Assembly (NCBI GenBank): GCA_034438015.1
Contig: DAOTTD010000151.1
Coordinates: 1 to 36,029, forward strand
DNA length: 36,029 nt
Reading direction: 5' to 3'
Origin: JACDAE01 sp034438015
Lineage (GTDB): Bacteria > Chloroflexota > Ktedonobacteria > Ktedonobacterales > Ktedonobacteraceae
The notes below the pieces were generated by a model. The model was not told where the DNA came from, made no database searches, and saw nothing but the letters and a program-made list of their open reading frames with translations. Both the position numbers and the translations under genes were made by a program. Positions 8,155 to 16,027 of the stretch are shown in pieces (the first letter of the stretch is position 1; the number at the start of each line of letters is the position of its first letter).

Positions 8155-10452
8155 ATGAGTGTAGATAAAGGTATCTTTCGCCGCTGGCGAAGCAGTCAGC
8201 CAGAAACATTCGATTTTCATTCTGGCGCAGATCAAGGGCCGGCTCTCTGGAGATCCGACGAAGAGATCGAGCGCTACGTGCCGACCCACTGTTGCTATTG
8301 CGGCGTACAGTGCGGTATGTACCTTAAAGTTGCTCATGGGAAGGTAGTAGGCGTTGAGCCGCGCGAGGATTTTCCGCTCAACCACGGTATGCTCTGTCCT
8401 AAGGGAGCTACGGCCTACCAGACGGTAAATCATCCAGACCGCCTGCTGCATCCACTGATGAGGCGTGGCGGGAAAGATAGTCCATTAGAACGGGCGAGTT
8501 GGGACGAGGTACTTGATACTATCGCGCAGCGCTTTCAGGCGTTGCAGGCGGAGCATGGTAAGGATTCCGTCGCTACCTACAGCGGCTCCTCGATGACAAA
8601 TGAAAAATGCTACATTATGGGCAAGTTCGCCCGCGTCGCGCTGGGCACGCGGCACTCCGACTATAACGGGCGTCTGTGCATGTCTTCGGCGACGGGAGCG
8701 AATGAGCGATCGCTGGGACTCGACCGGGCCGCGAATCCAATCAGCGATACGCTGCACGCTGATTGCATCTTTGTGATTGGCGCGAACGTGGGCGAGTGTT
8801 TTCCCATCGTAACCAGTTATCTATGGCAGGCACGCGATCGCGGCTGTAAGCTGATTGTCGCCGACCCCCGCCAGACGCCGATCGCGCGTACCGCCGACAT
8901 ATTCCTGCCCTTGCGCTCCGGCACGGATTCGGCGCTGCTGAACGGTATGTTGCATGTCGTGATCAAAGAGGGGCTGATCGACGAAGACTTTCTTCGCGCA
9001 CGGACTGTTGGCTGGGAGGAGACGAAGGCACTGGCCGAGCAATACCCACCAGAGCGTGTGGCGAAGGTCTGTGGCTTGCGCCCGGAAACGATTATCGAGG
9101 CGGCACGGATGTATGGACGCGCCGGGTCCGCGTTGATATATACAGCGCGTGGCCTGGAACATCAAAGCAAAGGCGTAGATAACGGAGTAGCCGCGATAAA
9201 CCTGGCCCTGGCAACCGGCAACTTTGGGAGGCCCGGAGCGGGCTGCGGCACGCTGACCGGGCAGGGCAATGGGCAGGGTGGACGCGAGGCCGGACAGAAG
9301 GCATCACAGTTGCCCGGCTGTCGCGAGATCGAGAAGCCCGAAGACCGCGCCTATATCTGTTCGATATGGGGCATCAACGAAAGCGATCTGCCGCACGCGG
9401 GCTATCCAGCAACATTGATGATACCGGCCATGCTGCGTAAAGAGATTCGCGCCTGCTTTATGGTCTGTTCGAACCCTATGGTCTCGCTACCCGATCAGCA
9501 CACGGTGGAGCGAGCGCTGCGGGGACTGGACCTGTTCGTGGTAACGGACTTCTTCCTGTCAGAGACCGCCGAACTTGCCGATATCGTGCTACCGGGAACG
9601 GTGTGGGCAGAGGACGAAGGTACCATCACCAACCTGGAGGGTCGCGTCATCAAGTACAACAAGGCCGTTGAACCGCCGGGCGAGGCGAAGCGCGACTGGG
9701 AGATCTTATGCGCACTGGCACAGCGCCTGGGCAAGGGGAGATACTTCCCCTTCACTTCCCCGCGCGAAATCTTTGATGAGTACCGGCTCTGCACAAAGGG
9801 CGCCAAAGCCGATTACTATGGTATTACATACGAGAAGATTATGGAGCAGAACGGCGTCTTCTGGCCCTGCCCGACAGAGGATCATCCCGGTACACCGCGC
9901 CTCTACGAGGAACGCTTTGGCTTCCCCGATGGCAAGGCGCGGCTGCATCCTATTACCTACGTTCCACCCGCTGAAGAGCCGGACGAAGAGTATCCCCTGG
10001 TCTTAACGACCGGGCGCGTCATCTATCACTACCTTTCGGGCACTCAAACGCGGCACACGCCATTTCTTAAGGAGCAAGCGCCGTTCCCCTGGGTAGAGAT
10101 GCACGAACAGGCGGCGGCGCGACTGGGCATTGCTGACGGCGACTGGGTGACGGTACGCACAAGGCGTGGCGAGATGACGGTTCCCGCGTTGGTGATACGC
10201 TCGATCCGCCCGGATACGCTGTTCATCCCCTATCACTACGGCCACACCCAGGCGGCCAATCAACTTACCAACCCGGTGTTGGAACCGATGATGAAGATAC
10301 CCGAATACAAAGTCTGTGCCGCCTCTGCCATTCGTGCAGAGGAGCGGCCCGCGTGGGCGAAAGACCTGGATGTAAGCCAGTTGAGCGCAGCTCGTAAACG
10401 GAGGCACGAATTGCCTATGGCCCAGACAAAAGCGCAGCCGGTTCTGCATTGA
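8155..10452 (+). CDS. Molybdopterin oxidoreductase, assimilatory-type nitrate reductase catalytic subunit
   Basis: The 765-residue protein belongs to the DMSO reductase family. An N-terminal [4Fe-4S] site is C46-x2-C49-x3-C53-x27-C81. The bis-MGD core includes ADPRQTPIARTAD and TGQGNGQGGREAGQK. The Mo ligand is predicted as C175 in GRLCMSSATG, as in the NasA/NarB/NapA nitrate reductases rather than Asp-ligated NarG. The C-terminal molydop-binding domain ends with YHYGHTQAANQLTNP and IPEYKVCAASAIRAE, as in NasA enzymes. There is no Tat signal: the early RR is not followed by a hydrophobic stretch, so it should be cytoplasmic. It most likely reduces nitrate to nitrite. A formate dehydrogenase is the main alternative, since the families are close. 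It sits 16 bases upstream of its ferredoxin partner. Confidence 0.88.
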   Translation: MSVDKGIFRRWRSSQPETFDFHSGADQGPALWRSDEEIERYVPTHCCYCGVQCGMYLKVAHGKVVGVEPREDFPLNHGMLCPKGATAYQTVNHPDRLLHPLMRRGGKDSPLERASWDEVLDTIAQRFQALQAEHGKDSVATYSGSSMTNEKCYIMGKFARVALGTRHSDYNGRLCMSSATGANERSLGLDRAANPISDTLHADCIFVIGANVGECFPIVTSYLWQARDRGCKLIVADPRQTPIARTADIFLPLRSGTDSALLNGMLHVVIKEGLIDEDFLRARTVGWEETKALAEQYPPERVAKVCGLRPETIIEAARMYGRAGSALIYTARGLEHQSKGVDNGVAAINLALATGNFGRPGAGCGTLTGQGNGQGGREAGQKASQLPGCREIEKPEDRAYICSIWGINESDLPHAGYPATLMIPAMLRKEIRACFMVCSNPMVSLPDQHTVERALRGLDLFVVTDFFLSETAELADIVLPGTVWAEDEGTITNLEGRVIKYNKAVEPPGEAKRDWEILCALAQRLGKGRYFPFTSPREIFDEYRLCTKGAKADYYGITYEKIMEQNGVFWPCPTEDHPGTPRLYEERFGFPDGKARLHPITYVPPAEEPDEEYPLVLTTGRVIYHYLSGTQTRHTPFLKEQAPFPWVEMHEQAAARLGIADGDWVTVRTRRGEMTVPALVIRSIRPDTLFIPYHYGHTQAANQLTNPVLEPMMKIPEYKVCAASAIRAEERPAWAKDLDVSQLSAARKRRHELPMAQTKAQPVLH

Positions 10453-10468
10453 GGAAAGTAGGAAATAT

Positions 10469-11257
10469 ATGGCAGAGCTTATCAAAAGGATCTTCCTTGA
10501 TCCATCGCGCTGTATCGGGTGCCGGTCGTGCGTAGCGGCCTGCCGGGAATGCGATACTCACAAAGGCGAGAGCATGATCTACATCGACTTTGTTGAGCGA
10601 CACAATACGGTTGCCTCCTCACCGACACTGTGCATGCATTGCGAGGACCCGCTCGCACCCTGTGCACAAGTTTGTCCGGCGCAGGCCATCCTCGTCAGCC
10701 CTGAAGGCGTTGTACAGTCCGCCGACGAGACGCGCTGCATCTACTGCGAGAACTGCGGCTATGCCTGCCCGTTCGGCGTCCCTAAATTCAACATGGCGGG
10801 ACACTACATGCAGAAATGCAACCTGTGCTACGATCGCACCAGCCAGGGCAAGGGTCCGATGTGCGCCACCGTCTGCCCGACGCAGGCAATCTTCTACGGC
10901 ACCTACGAAGAGTGGCTGGCAGCCGGACGAGGGAAGCAGGGAGCAAAGCCCGTCAATATCTTTTACTTTGGCCGTCAAAAGCTGCGCACGCGTAACTACG
11001 TCGTAATGAAGAAAGACGACGAGGAGCTGGATATTCTGGCGCTCGTAGATGCAGTCGATAGACCTGCGAAGATTCCCCAGGCTTTGCCTACGCAGGAAAC
11101 AGAACAATGGGTAGATGCTGATACGGCTGGTATTCCGCAGCGCACAGCGCCGCCGCAGCCCTGGATGCCGCGCGAGCCAGCCAGAGAGCCAGTACCAGCA
11201 CAGGGAGCAAGAGCGCCCGAACTCATTCCTATTGTCCACAGCAACGCAAATGCGTAG
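10469..11257 (+). CDS. Four-cluster [4Fe-4S] electron-transfer subunit (NrfC/DmsB/NarH-like)
   Basis: The 262-residue protein carries 16 cysteines in four ferredoxin motifs: C15/18/21/25, C55/58/65/69, C90/93/96/100 and C117/120/132/136. This is the standard layout of the electron-relay subunit of membrane-linked molybdenum enzymes, passing electrons from the quinol-oxidising subunit to the Mo subunit. After about residue 200 the chain becomes a Pro/Ala/Gln-rich tail with no domain. There is no signal peptide, consistent with a cytoplasmic complex. AGGAAA lies just upstream of the ATG. It sits between the catalytic and Rieske genes in the operon, with spacings of 16 and 20 bases. Confidence 0.9.
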   Translation: MAELIKRIFLDPSRCIGCRSCVAACRECDTHKGESMIYIDFVERHNTVASSPTLCMHCEDPLAPCAQVCPAQAILVSPEGVVQSADETRCIYCENCGYACPFGVPKFNMAGHYMQKCNLCYDRTSQGKGPMCATVCPTQAIFYGTYEEWLAAGRGKQGAKPVNIFYFGRQKLRTRNYVVMKKDDEELDILALVDAVDRPAKIPQALPTQETEQWVDADTAGIPQRTAPPQPWMPREPAREPVPAQGARAPELIPIVHSNANA

Positions 11258-11277
11258 TCTGAGTAGGAGACAGGTTC

Positions 11278-11856
11278 ATGGTACAAGAAGTAGATCCAAA
11301 AGGCGAACACGGTGTATCTGCAGGTCCGGCAAAGACGAGCGACACAGCAGGCATGAACAGGCCGCCAGTGGAGAACGCCAGTGAAGACTGGCGCAAGGAG
11401 TTCCCATATCCCTGGGATGAAGACGAAGTAGTCACGCGGCGCGATACGCTGCGCTTCCTGCTCGCTGGCTCTGGAGCACTCTTTGTGGCAACGGGCATCC
11501 TGGCGGTACTGGGGCACCTGCCCACCGGCCCCAACGTGCAAGCCGTAGCAATCGCCAGGGAAGGCGAACTAGGCGAAAACGATTGGAGGGTCTTTAACTT
11601 TCCCGACCAGTACGCCCAGGGTATCCTGATCAATCTACCGGGGAAAGGACTGGTGGCCTATAGCGACGTCTGCACGCATCTCTCCTGCGCGGTCCAGTAC
11701 GCCGGGGACGGCCAGTTGCATTGTCCCTGCCACGAAGGGCTTTTCGACGCCGCAACCGGAAATGTACTGGCAGGGCCACCTACACGTCCACTTCCACTGA
11801 TCCAGCTAGCGATGGAAAATCACATCATTTACGCAGTTAGAGAGGTAGAGCGATGA
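11278..11856 (+). CDS. Membrane-anchored Rieske [2Fe-2S] protein
   Basis: The 192-residue product has an acidic N-terminus, a TRRDTLRFLLAGSG stretch with R54-R55 leading into one hydrophobic segment (about 58-79), and a C-terminal Rieske fold. The cluster ligands are C132-T-H134 and C149-P-C151-H152. C137 and C151 are placed to form the disulphide that marks high-potential Rieske proteins of bc-type complexes; NirD-type Rieske proteins lack it. The twin-arginine before the span suggests a Tat signal-anchor with the cluster outside the membrane. Its presence in a nitrate reductase operon suggests a cytochrome-bc-like electron step. Its stop overlaps the next start by four bases (ATGA), implying coupled translation. 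Confidence 0.9.
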   Translation: MVQEVDPKGEHGVSAGPAKTSDTAGMNRPPVENASEDWRKEFPYPWDEDEVVTRRDTLRFLLAGSGALFVATGILAVLGHLPTGPNVQAVAIAREGELGENDWRVFNFPDQYAQGILINLPGKGLVAYSDVCTHLSCAVQYAGDGQLHCPCHEGLFDAATGNVLAGPPTRPLPLIQLAMENHIIYAVREVER

Positions 11857-12176
11857 GCAGTGATAGACGACACGACAGGCATGTCGCCAATCCCGATGAT
11901 CCAGCGGTAAAGCTCCCGCCGCGCGGCCCGCACGGCGAGCTACTGCCAGGCCCTAACTACCTGGGGCTGCCGGGGCGCAAGGCGATCGTACAGGGACAGG
12001 TCACCCTTGTCGCCATCATCTTCATCGCACAGCTCTGGCTGGTGACAACTGCACTTTACGACCTGCTCTCCGGACGAACTGATACGCTCGGCTGGCTGGC
12101 GCTTTTCAGCGGCACCGGTTTCGTCCTCGCGCTCATCATTGTCGTCTGGCCGCGTCGTCGTATTGAACGTCCCTGA
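11853..12176 (+). CDS. Small two-span membrane protein of the nitrate reductase operon
   Basis: The 107-residue product begins inside the last codons of the Rieske gene. A polar, Pro/Arg/Asp-rich N-terminus of about 45 residues contains HGELLPGPNYLGLPG. Two hydrophobic segments follow (about 49-71 and 80-100), and the protein ends in a basic WPRRRIERP tail. I recognise no family. Position and coupling suggest an accessory membrane subunit or an anchor for the Rieske/cytochrome part of the complex. This role is inferred from context only. Confidence 0.75.
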   Translation: MSSDRRHDRHVANPDDPAVKLPPRGPHGELLPGPNYLGLPGRKAIVQGQVTLVAIIFIAQLWLVTTALYDLLSGRTDTLGWLALFSGTGFVLALIIVVWPRRRIERP

Positions 12177-12189
12177 ACGAGGAGCAGCT

Positions 12190-12906
12190 ATGAAGCAAGA
12201 TACAAACGAGCCGCATAGTACGAGCAACGAGTTCTCAAACCAGACAGCACCTAAACGCAGGTATATCGATGGCGAACATCCTATCGGCGGCGAGATGTCC
12301 GACATCGTGTTTGGTCTCCTCGCGCGCACTCGCCTTCCCTGGTTACTGGAGCGTTATTCGCGTGTCCCCATCCTCGCATTGTTCAGCTTTATCAACGGCT
12401 GCATCAGCATCGGGATAATGGCAACGCTGGCCGTCATTACGCATTCGCCTTTTATTTTCCCATCGCTTGGCCCAACCGCCTTTCTCTTCTTCTATACGCC
12501 CACCGCGCCTTCAGCATCCCCACGCAATACTATCATTGGGCACGCTATCGGCATAGTTGCGGGATACCTCAGCCTCGTCGTCACAGGGCTGACAACCGCG
12601 GGACCGGCGCTCGCCATAGGAGTATCATGGCCTCGCGTTATCGCTGCAGCCCTCTCACTGGGCCTCACGTCCGGCCTTATGGTCCTGCTCAAATCGCCGC
12701 ACCCCCCGGCGGGCGCTACCACACTCATCATCTCGCTGGGTATTCTGACGCATCCTCTACAACTTCTGCTGCTTATGATCGCCGTCGTGCTCCTTACCTT
12801 GCAGGCTCTAGGCATAAACAGATTGGCAGGGATCGCGTACCCGATCTGGAATCCGCGTAGCGAGACCGATACAGTGGAGAAAGCAGGCACGAAAAAGAGA
12901 GAATAA
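12190..12906 (+). CDS. HPP family membrane protein, probable nitrite/nitrate transporter
   Basis: The 238-residue product has about five to six hydrophobic segments and the family signature HPP at 171-173 in KSPHPPAGATTLI, plus FIFPSLGPTAFLFF. HPP proteins in cyanobacteria and plastids are described as nitrite transporters, which fits its place as the last gene of a nitrate reductase operon. The start at 12190 is chosen because GAGGAGC lies six bases upstream. An in-frame start at 12139 would overlap the previous gene and add 17 non-conserved residues. The soluble N-terminus (1-55) is hydrophilic. Confidence 0.88.
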   Translation: MKQDTNEPHSTSNEFSNQTAPKRRYIDGEHPIGGEMSDIVFGLLARTRLPWLLERYSRVPILALFSFINGCISIGIMATLAVITHSPFIFPSLGPTAFLFFYTPTAPSASPRNTIIGHAIGIVAGYLSLVVTGLTTAGPALAIGVSWPRVIAAALSLGLTSGLMVLLKSPHPPAGATTLIISLGILTHPLQLLLLMIAVVLLTLQALGINRLAGIAYPIWNPRSETDTVEKAGTKKRE

Positions 12907-12941
12907 GCACGCACAGAGCATAAACATAAAAACGTGCTTAT
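12903..12941 (+). terminator. Stem-loop at the end of the nitrate reductase operon
   Basis: ATAAGCACG (12903-12911, including the stop codon) pairs perfectly with CGTGCTTAT (12933-12941) across a 21-base loop. There is no U-tract, so it may protect the 3' end rather than terminate by itself. Confidence 0.3.
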
Positions 12942-13017
12942 CGGCGTACTCGACAAAAGTCTGCTCATCTATCAATTTTCGTGGCAATATGGTACTATCT
13001 GAAGCACAAGGAAAATT

Positions 13018-13080
13018 AAAGAGACAAAAAGATACATGTAATCCGTCTCTTTTGGGATCGTTGTAATTTACAGCGGTCCC
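13018..13080. terminator. Two adjacent hairpins, possible terminator region
   Basis: Stem one is 8 bp (AAAGAGAC/GTCTCTTT, loop 19) and is followed by TTTT. Stem two is 7 bp with one wobble pair (GGGATCG/CGGTCCC, loop 13). The first is AT-rich and moderately stable. Neither matches a known riboswitch. Confidence 0.3.
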
Positions 13081-13326
13081 ATTTCGCTATATGTGACTGA
13101 TGTCATAGACACGGCAACCATTTTTTGTTAGAATCCAGGTACAAGTAAATAATACATCCCATTTTATAGTGAATAGCGTCAGAAAAGTCGCAAAGAAAGT
13201 ACATAGTCAGAGAAACCCTACCCAGTAGAGTGAGGAATTCGCATCTGCTTCGTTTTTTAGATCAGAGGATATCTTAACGGGAAAAGAGTCGCCTTATGTT
13301 GATGGAGTACCAGTGTAGACAGTATC

Positions 13327-13355
13327 ATGACACAAGTGAGCGGATGGTGTATAAT
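13327..13355 (+). promoter_or_regulatory. Sigma70-like promoter of the kinase/FHA cluster
   Basis: ATGACA (13327-13332, 5 of 6 to consensus) and a perfect TATAAT (13350-13355) are separated by 17 bases. Transcription would begin near 13362, about 38 bases before the kinase start, and the leader includes the AAGGAG ribosome site at 13385-13390. Confidence 0.6.
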
Positions 13356-13399
13356 ATGGTCGCTGATAGTAGCCTTACCTTACCAAGGAGTTCACAGTC

Positions 13400-14623
13400 A
13401 TGAGTGGGGATATGATTGGTCGTACCATCAAAGGGCGTTATAAGCTCATCGATGAACGAGGAAGAGGAAGCTTCGCCACCGTCTATGTAGGGCGAGATAT
13501 CGAGAACAATCATATCTACGCAGTGAAGGTCATGCATATTGAGCTTTCGAACGACGATGAGTATCTGGCTCGTTTCCAGCGAGAGGCGCATATTCTTTTG
13601 AACCTCAGTGATCCCCATATAGTACGTATTGACGACTATGGGGATGACAATAACACGCATTATATCGTCATGGACTATATAGATGGTGAGAGTCTTAAGT
13701 ACTACATGATCAACGATGGTCCCATGGAGGCACAGCGGGCGTTAAACTACGCGCGACAGATCGCCGAAGGGCTGGACACAGCATATAAGCAGGGTGTAGT
13801 GCATAGAGACATCAAGCCACAAAATATTCTAATCAACACAAAGGATATGGTCAAAATCACTGATTTTGGATTAGCACGTGGTCGGGAGACAGTGACGCTT
13901 ACACAGTCTAACGTATTTATGGGCACGGCCTACTATATTTCGCCCGAACAGGCGGAAAGTGGGCGGTCGGCGGACACCCGTTCTGATCTTTACTCGGTTG
14001 CTACAGTATTGTTTGAGATGCTCGCGGGTCGTCCTCCCTTCGAAGGGGAGACGGCGGTCGACATCGTGATCAAACATATGAACGAGAAAGTCCCGTCGAT
14101 CTGTCGTATGCGCCCCGACCTGCCCATGGAGATGGACACCTTCATGCAGAAGGCGCTGGCGAAGTCACCAGCAGATCGTTTCGCGACGCCGCGCGAGTTC
14201 ATTGTAGCGCTTGAACAGTTACAGGAGCGTATCCAGGCACAGCCAGAGCGAGTCGGGCGGCCCGGAGTCGATCCAAATCCAGGGAACGCCGGATACAAGC
14301 CGCAGCAAGCTGCGCAAAAAGAGGCGCGCATAGTAGTTCTCTCAAATGGGGAGTCGATCCCCTTGCGCGGAGAGCTCATGGTAGTGGGACGGAAAGATCC
14401 CACGCTGGGCATTTATCCGGAGATCAACCTGGCGGACAAAACGGTCGGAAGACGGCACGCGTACCTGCGCAACCAGCAGGGGCAGTACACAGTCGAAGAC
14501 CTGAATGCCCTGAACAAGACTCGCTTAAATGGAGTGACCTTAACACCACACGAGGAACGTACGCTCAAAGATGGTGATATACTCCGCTTTGGCAGTGTTG
14601 AAGTACGTTTCGAAATGCGATAG
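13400..14623 (+). CDS. Ser/Thr protein kinase with C-terminal FHA domain
   Basis: The 407-residue protein starts with a complete Hanks-type kinase domain (about 12-275): Gly loop GRGSFATV, catalytic lysine K43 (AVKV), E62, HRDIKPQN (D137) and DFG (D155). After a Pro/Gln linker (about 280-308), an FHA domain (about 310-405) has VVGRKD, GRRHA and a NKTRLNG strand, so it should bind phosphothreonine peptides. There is no membrane span, so it is cytosolic, unlike PknB-type receptors. Having the kinase and the phosphopeptide reader in one chain suggests self-recruitment or docking on the next gene's product. AAGGAG nine bases upstream supports the start. It is first in a three-gene signalling cluster. 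Confidence 0.95.
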   Translation: MSGDMIGRTIKGRYKLIDERGRGSFATVYVGRDIENNHIYAVKVMHIELSNDDEYLARFQREAHILLNLSDPHIVRIDDYGDDNNTHYIVMDYIDGESLKYYMINDGPMEAQRALNYARQIAEGLDTAYKQGVVHRDIKPQNILINTKDMVKITDFGLARGRETVTLTQSNVFMGTAYYISPEQAESGRSADTRSDLYSVATVLFEMLAGRPPFEGETAVDIVIKHMNEKVPSICRMRPDLPMEMDTFMQKALAKSPADRFATPREFIVALEQLQERIQAQPERVGRPGVDPNPGNAGYKPQQAAQKEARIVVLSNGESIPLRGELMVVGRKDPTLGIYPEINLADKTVGRRHAYLRNQQGQYTVEDLNALNKTRLNGVTLTPHEERTLKDGDILRFGSVEVRFEMR

Positions 14624-14765
14624 AATGGTGTTGATACGCACGGAGTCGCAGTTGTAGGGGTACCAATGTCGGGTGCCTGATGAAGATCGGGTGGTGGGAG
14701 GCCTGTTCTCATAGGAGATACAGAAGTGCCGTCCCGCCGCCCCTACGATCAGAGGGGTGAACTAA

Positions 14766-16016
14766 ATGGGAGCGTTATTACTTTTAGTGAATGCAGCGGC
14801 CATCGCGTTGCCGGTTCCAATGTCTGCAATCATCATCGCTTTTATTATCCTCGCCATCATACTGGCGGCTGGCTCGGTCTGGCTCTTCCGCAGCGGAAAT
14901 CGGAAGAAAGGGGCTAAAGCGGCAGCACCAGGCGGCAATAGTGACTGGCAACGCCAGGCGCCTCAGCAACAGGGAGCGCCGGGCGCCTGGAATCAGCAGC
15001 CAGGAGCGGCTGGACAGGGTAGCTGGGGCCAACAGATGCAGCAGCCCGGTGGCTGGAACGCGCCTGCGGACGGTGGCGCAGCGGGCGGCTGGGGCACACC
15101 GGCCCAACAGCAACCAGCAGCCAACCAGTGGAACGCGCCCGCCCAACAGCAACAAGCGGCCAATCAATGGGGCTCTCCCGCTCAGCAGCCGCCGGCCCAG
15201 CAGCCGGCCTGGGGGCAGCCCAACAATGCGGCGCAGGCCAACCAGTGGAACGCGCCCGCCCAGCAACAGCCAGCGGCCAATCAGTGGGGCGCGCCCGCCA
15301 GTCAGGCAGCCCAGGCACCCTGGGAACCTGCGCCGACGCCAGCACCGGCAGCACAAGATCCCTGGGGTCAGCCGCCTGCCGCCAGCCCATGGGGCGCGCC
15401 CGCCAGTCAGCCGTCGCAGCCCTCGCAGGGCCAGCAGCCTCAGACAGCCTATGGCGGCGGCAGCAACAGTTCCGGGCCCGCGTGGGGACAATCATTTAAC
15501 AACCCCCAACAAGACGCCTGGAGCAACGCGCCTGCCTCACCTGCCAATCAGTGGAACGGGAGTCCGGCGCCCGCCAACGCCGCTGCTGGCGCTGCGCCCT
15601 GGCAACAACCGGGCGGCGGCCTCGGACAGAATAATAGCGGGATGGACGCCAACACCGTGTTCGCCAACAATGAAGCGGATAAAACCGTTCTGCGCACCAC
15701 CGGACCGCAGGGGGCACTCGGCATCGTACGCGTCGAAGAGGGCAAGGAGCCGGGACGCATCTACGAGGTACGCAAAGAGTCGTTGAGCATTGGACGCAGC
15801 CGCGAGAGCGACATCTTTCTGGAAGATCTGGCGGTCTCACGTCTACATGCCTCCATTGTGAACATGGGCAATGGCAACTACGCGCTCAAGGACGAAGGCA
15901 GCGCTAATGGCACCAAAGTCAACGGCCAACTGGTCAATAAGTATCAGACATATCCCTTACAGGAGGGTGATCGCATTCAGTTGGGCCAGACGGTGCTTGT
16001 CTTTGGCAGGCGCTAA
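14766..16016 (+). CDS. Membrane-anchored FHA protein with a Trp-studded Gln/Pro/Ala linker
   Basis: The 416-residue protein begins with a hydrophobic N-terminus (about 1-42, one or two spans) and a basic stop-transfer GNRKKG. Residues about 55-300 form a low-complexity linker rich in Gln, Ala, Pro, Gly and Asn, with Trp at short regular spacing in units such as NQWNAPAQQ and NQWGAPAS. The C-terminal FHA domain (about 320-416) has IGRSRESD, SRLHAS and NGTKVNG, all the phosphothreonine-binding landmarks. The FHA end should be cytoplasmic, tethered by a long flexible arm. It sits between two Ser/Thr kinases and is a plausible substrate or scaffold for both. AGAGGGGTGA before the ATG supports the start. 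Confidence 0.9.
   Translation: MGALLLLVNAAAIALPVPMSAIIIAFIILAIILAAGSVWLFRSGNRKKGAKAAAPGGNSDWQRQAPQQQGAPGAWNQQPGAAGQGSWGQQMQQPGGWNAPADGGAAGGWGTPAQQQPAANQWNAPAQQQQAANQWGSPAQQPPAQQPAWGQPNNAAQANQWNAPAQQQPAANQWGAPASQAAQAPWEPAPTPAPAAQDPWGQPPAASPWGAPASQPSQPSQGQQPQTAYGGGSNSSGPAWGQSFNNPQQDAWSNAPASPANQWNGSPAPANAAAGAAPWQQPGGGLGQNNSGMDANTVFANNEADKTVLRTTGPQGALGIVRVEEGKEPGRIYEVRKESLSIGRSRESDIFLEDLAVSRLHASIVNMGNGNYALKDEGSANGTKVNGQLVNKYQTYPLQEGDRIQLGQTVLVFGRR
15121..15262 (+). repeat. Degenerate coding repeats in the FHA linker
   Basis: Identical 25-base copies at 15121-15145 and 15238-15262 (117 bases, 39 codons apart) lie among several diverged copies encoding NQW(N/G)(A/S)PA units. They suggest linker growth by in-frame duplication. 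Degenerate related units continue to about 15420. Confidence 0.65.
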
Positions 16017-16027
16017 CCATAGCACCC

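Larger units (their letters stand above)
12907..13399. other. Intergenic region between the nitrate reductase operon and the kinase cluster
   Basis: No supported gene. It holds the operon-end stem-loop, a hairpin with arms AAAGAGAC (13018-13025) and GTCTCTTT (13045-13052), a second hairpin GGGATCG/CGGTCCC (13054-13060 and 13074-13080, one G-U pair), and the kinase promoter at 13327-13355. The paired hairpins followed by a short T run could act as a terminator region. The rest is AT-richer than the genes and shows nothing I recognise. Confidence 0.5.

Noticed and set aside
8155..8235. Tat signal on the molybdenum subunit because of an early Arg-Arg
   Set aside because: The pair at residues 9-10 is followed by Trp, Arg, Ser and Gln with no hydrophobic core, so export by Tat is unlikely.
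13018..13080. Possible T-box or other riboswitch
   Set aside because: The two hairpins lack any T-box or known riboswitch consensus, and they lie about 250 bases upstream of the mapped promoter of the kinase gene.
14784..15491. Minus-strand Arg/Leu/Gly-rich open frame opposite the FHA linker
   Set aside because: It is a by-product of the repetitive GC-rich linker; the plus frame leads into an intact FHA domain.
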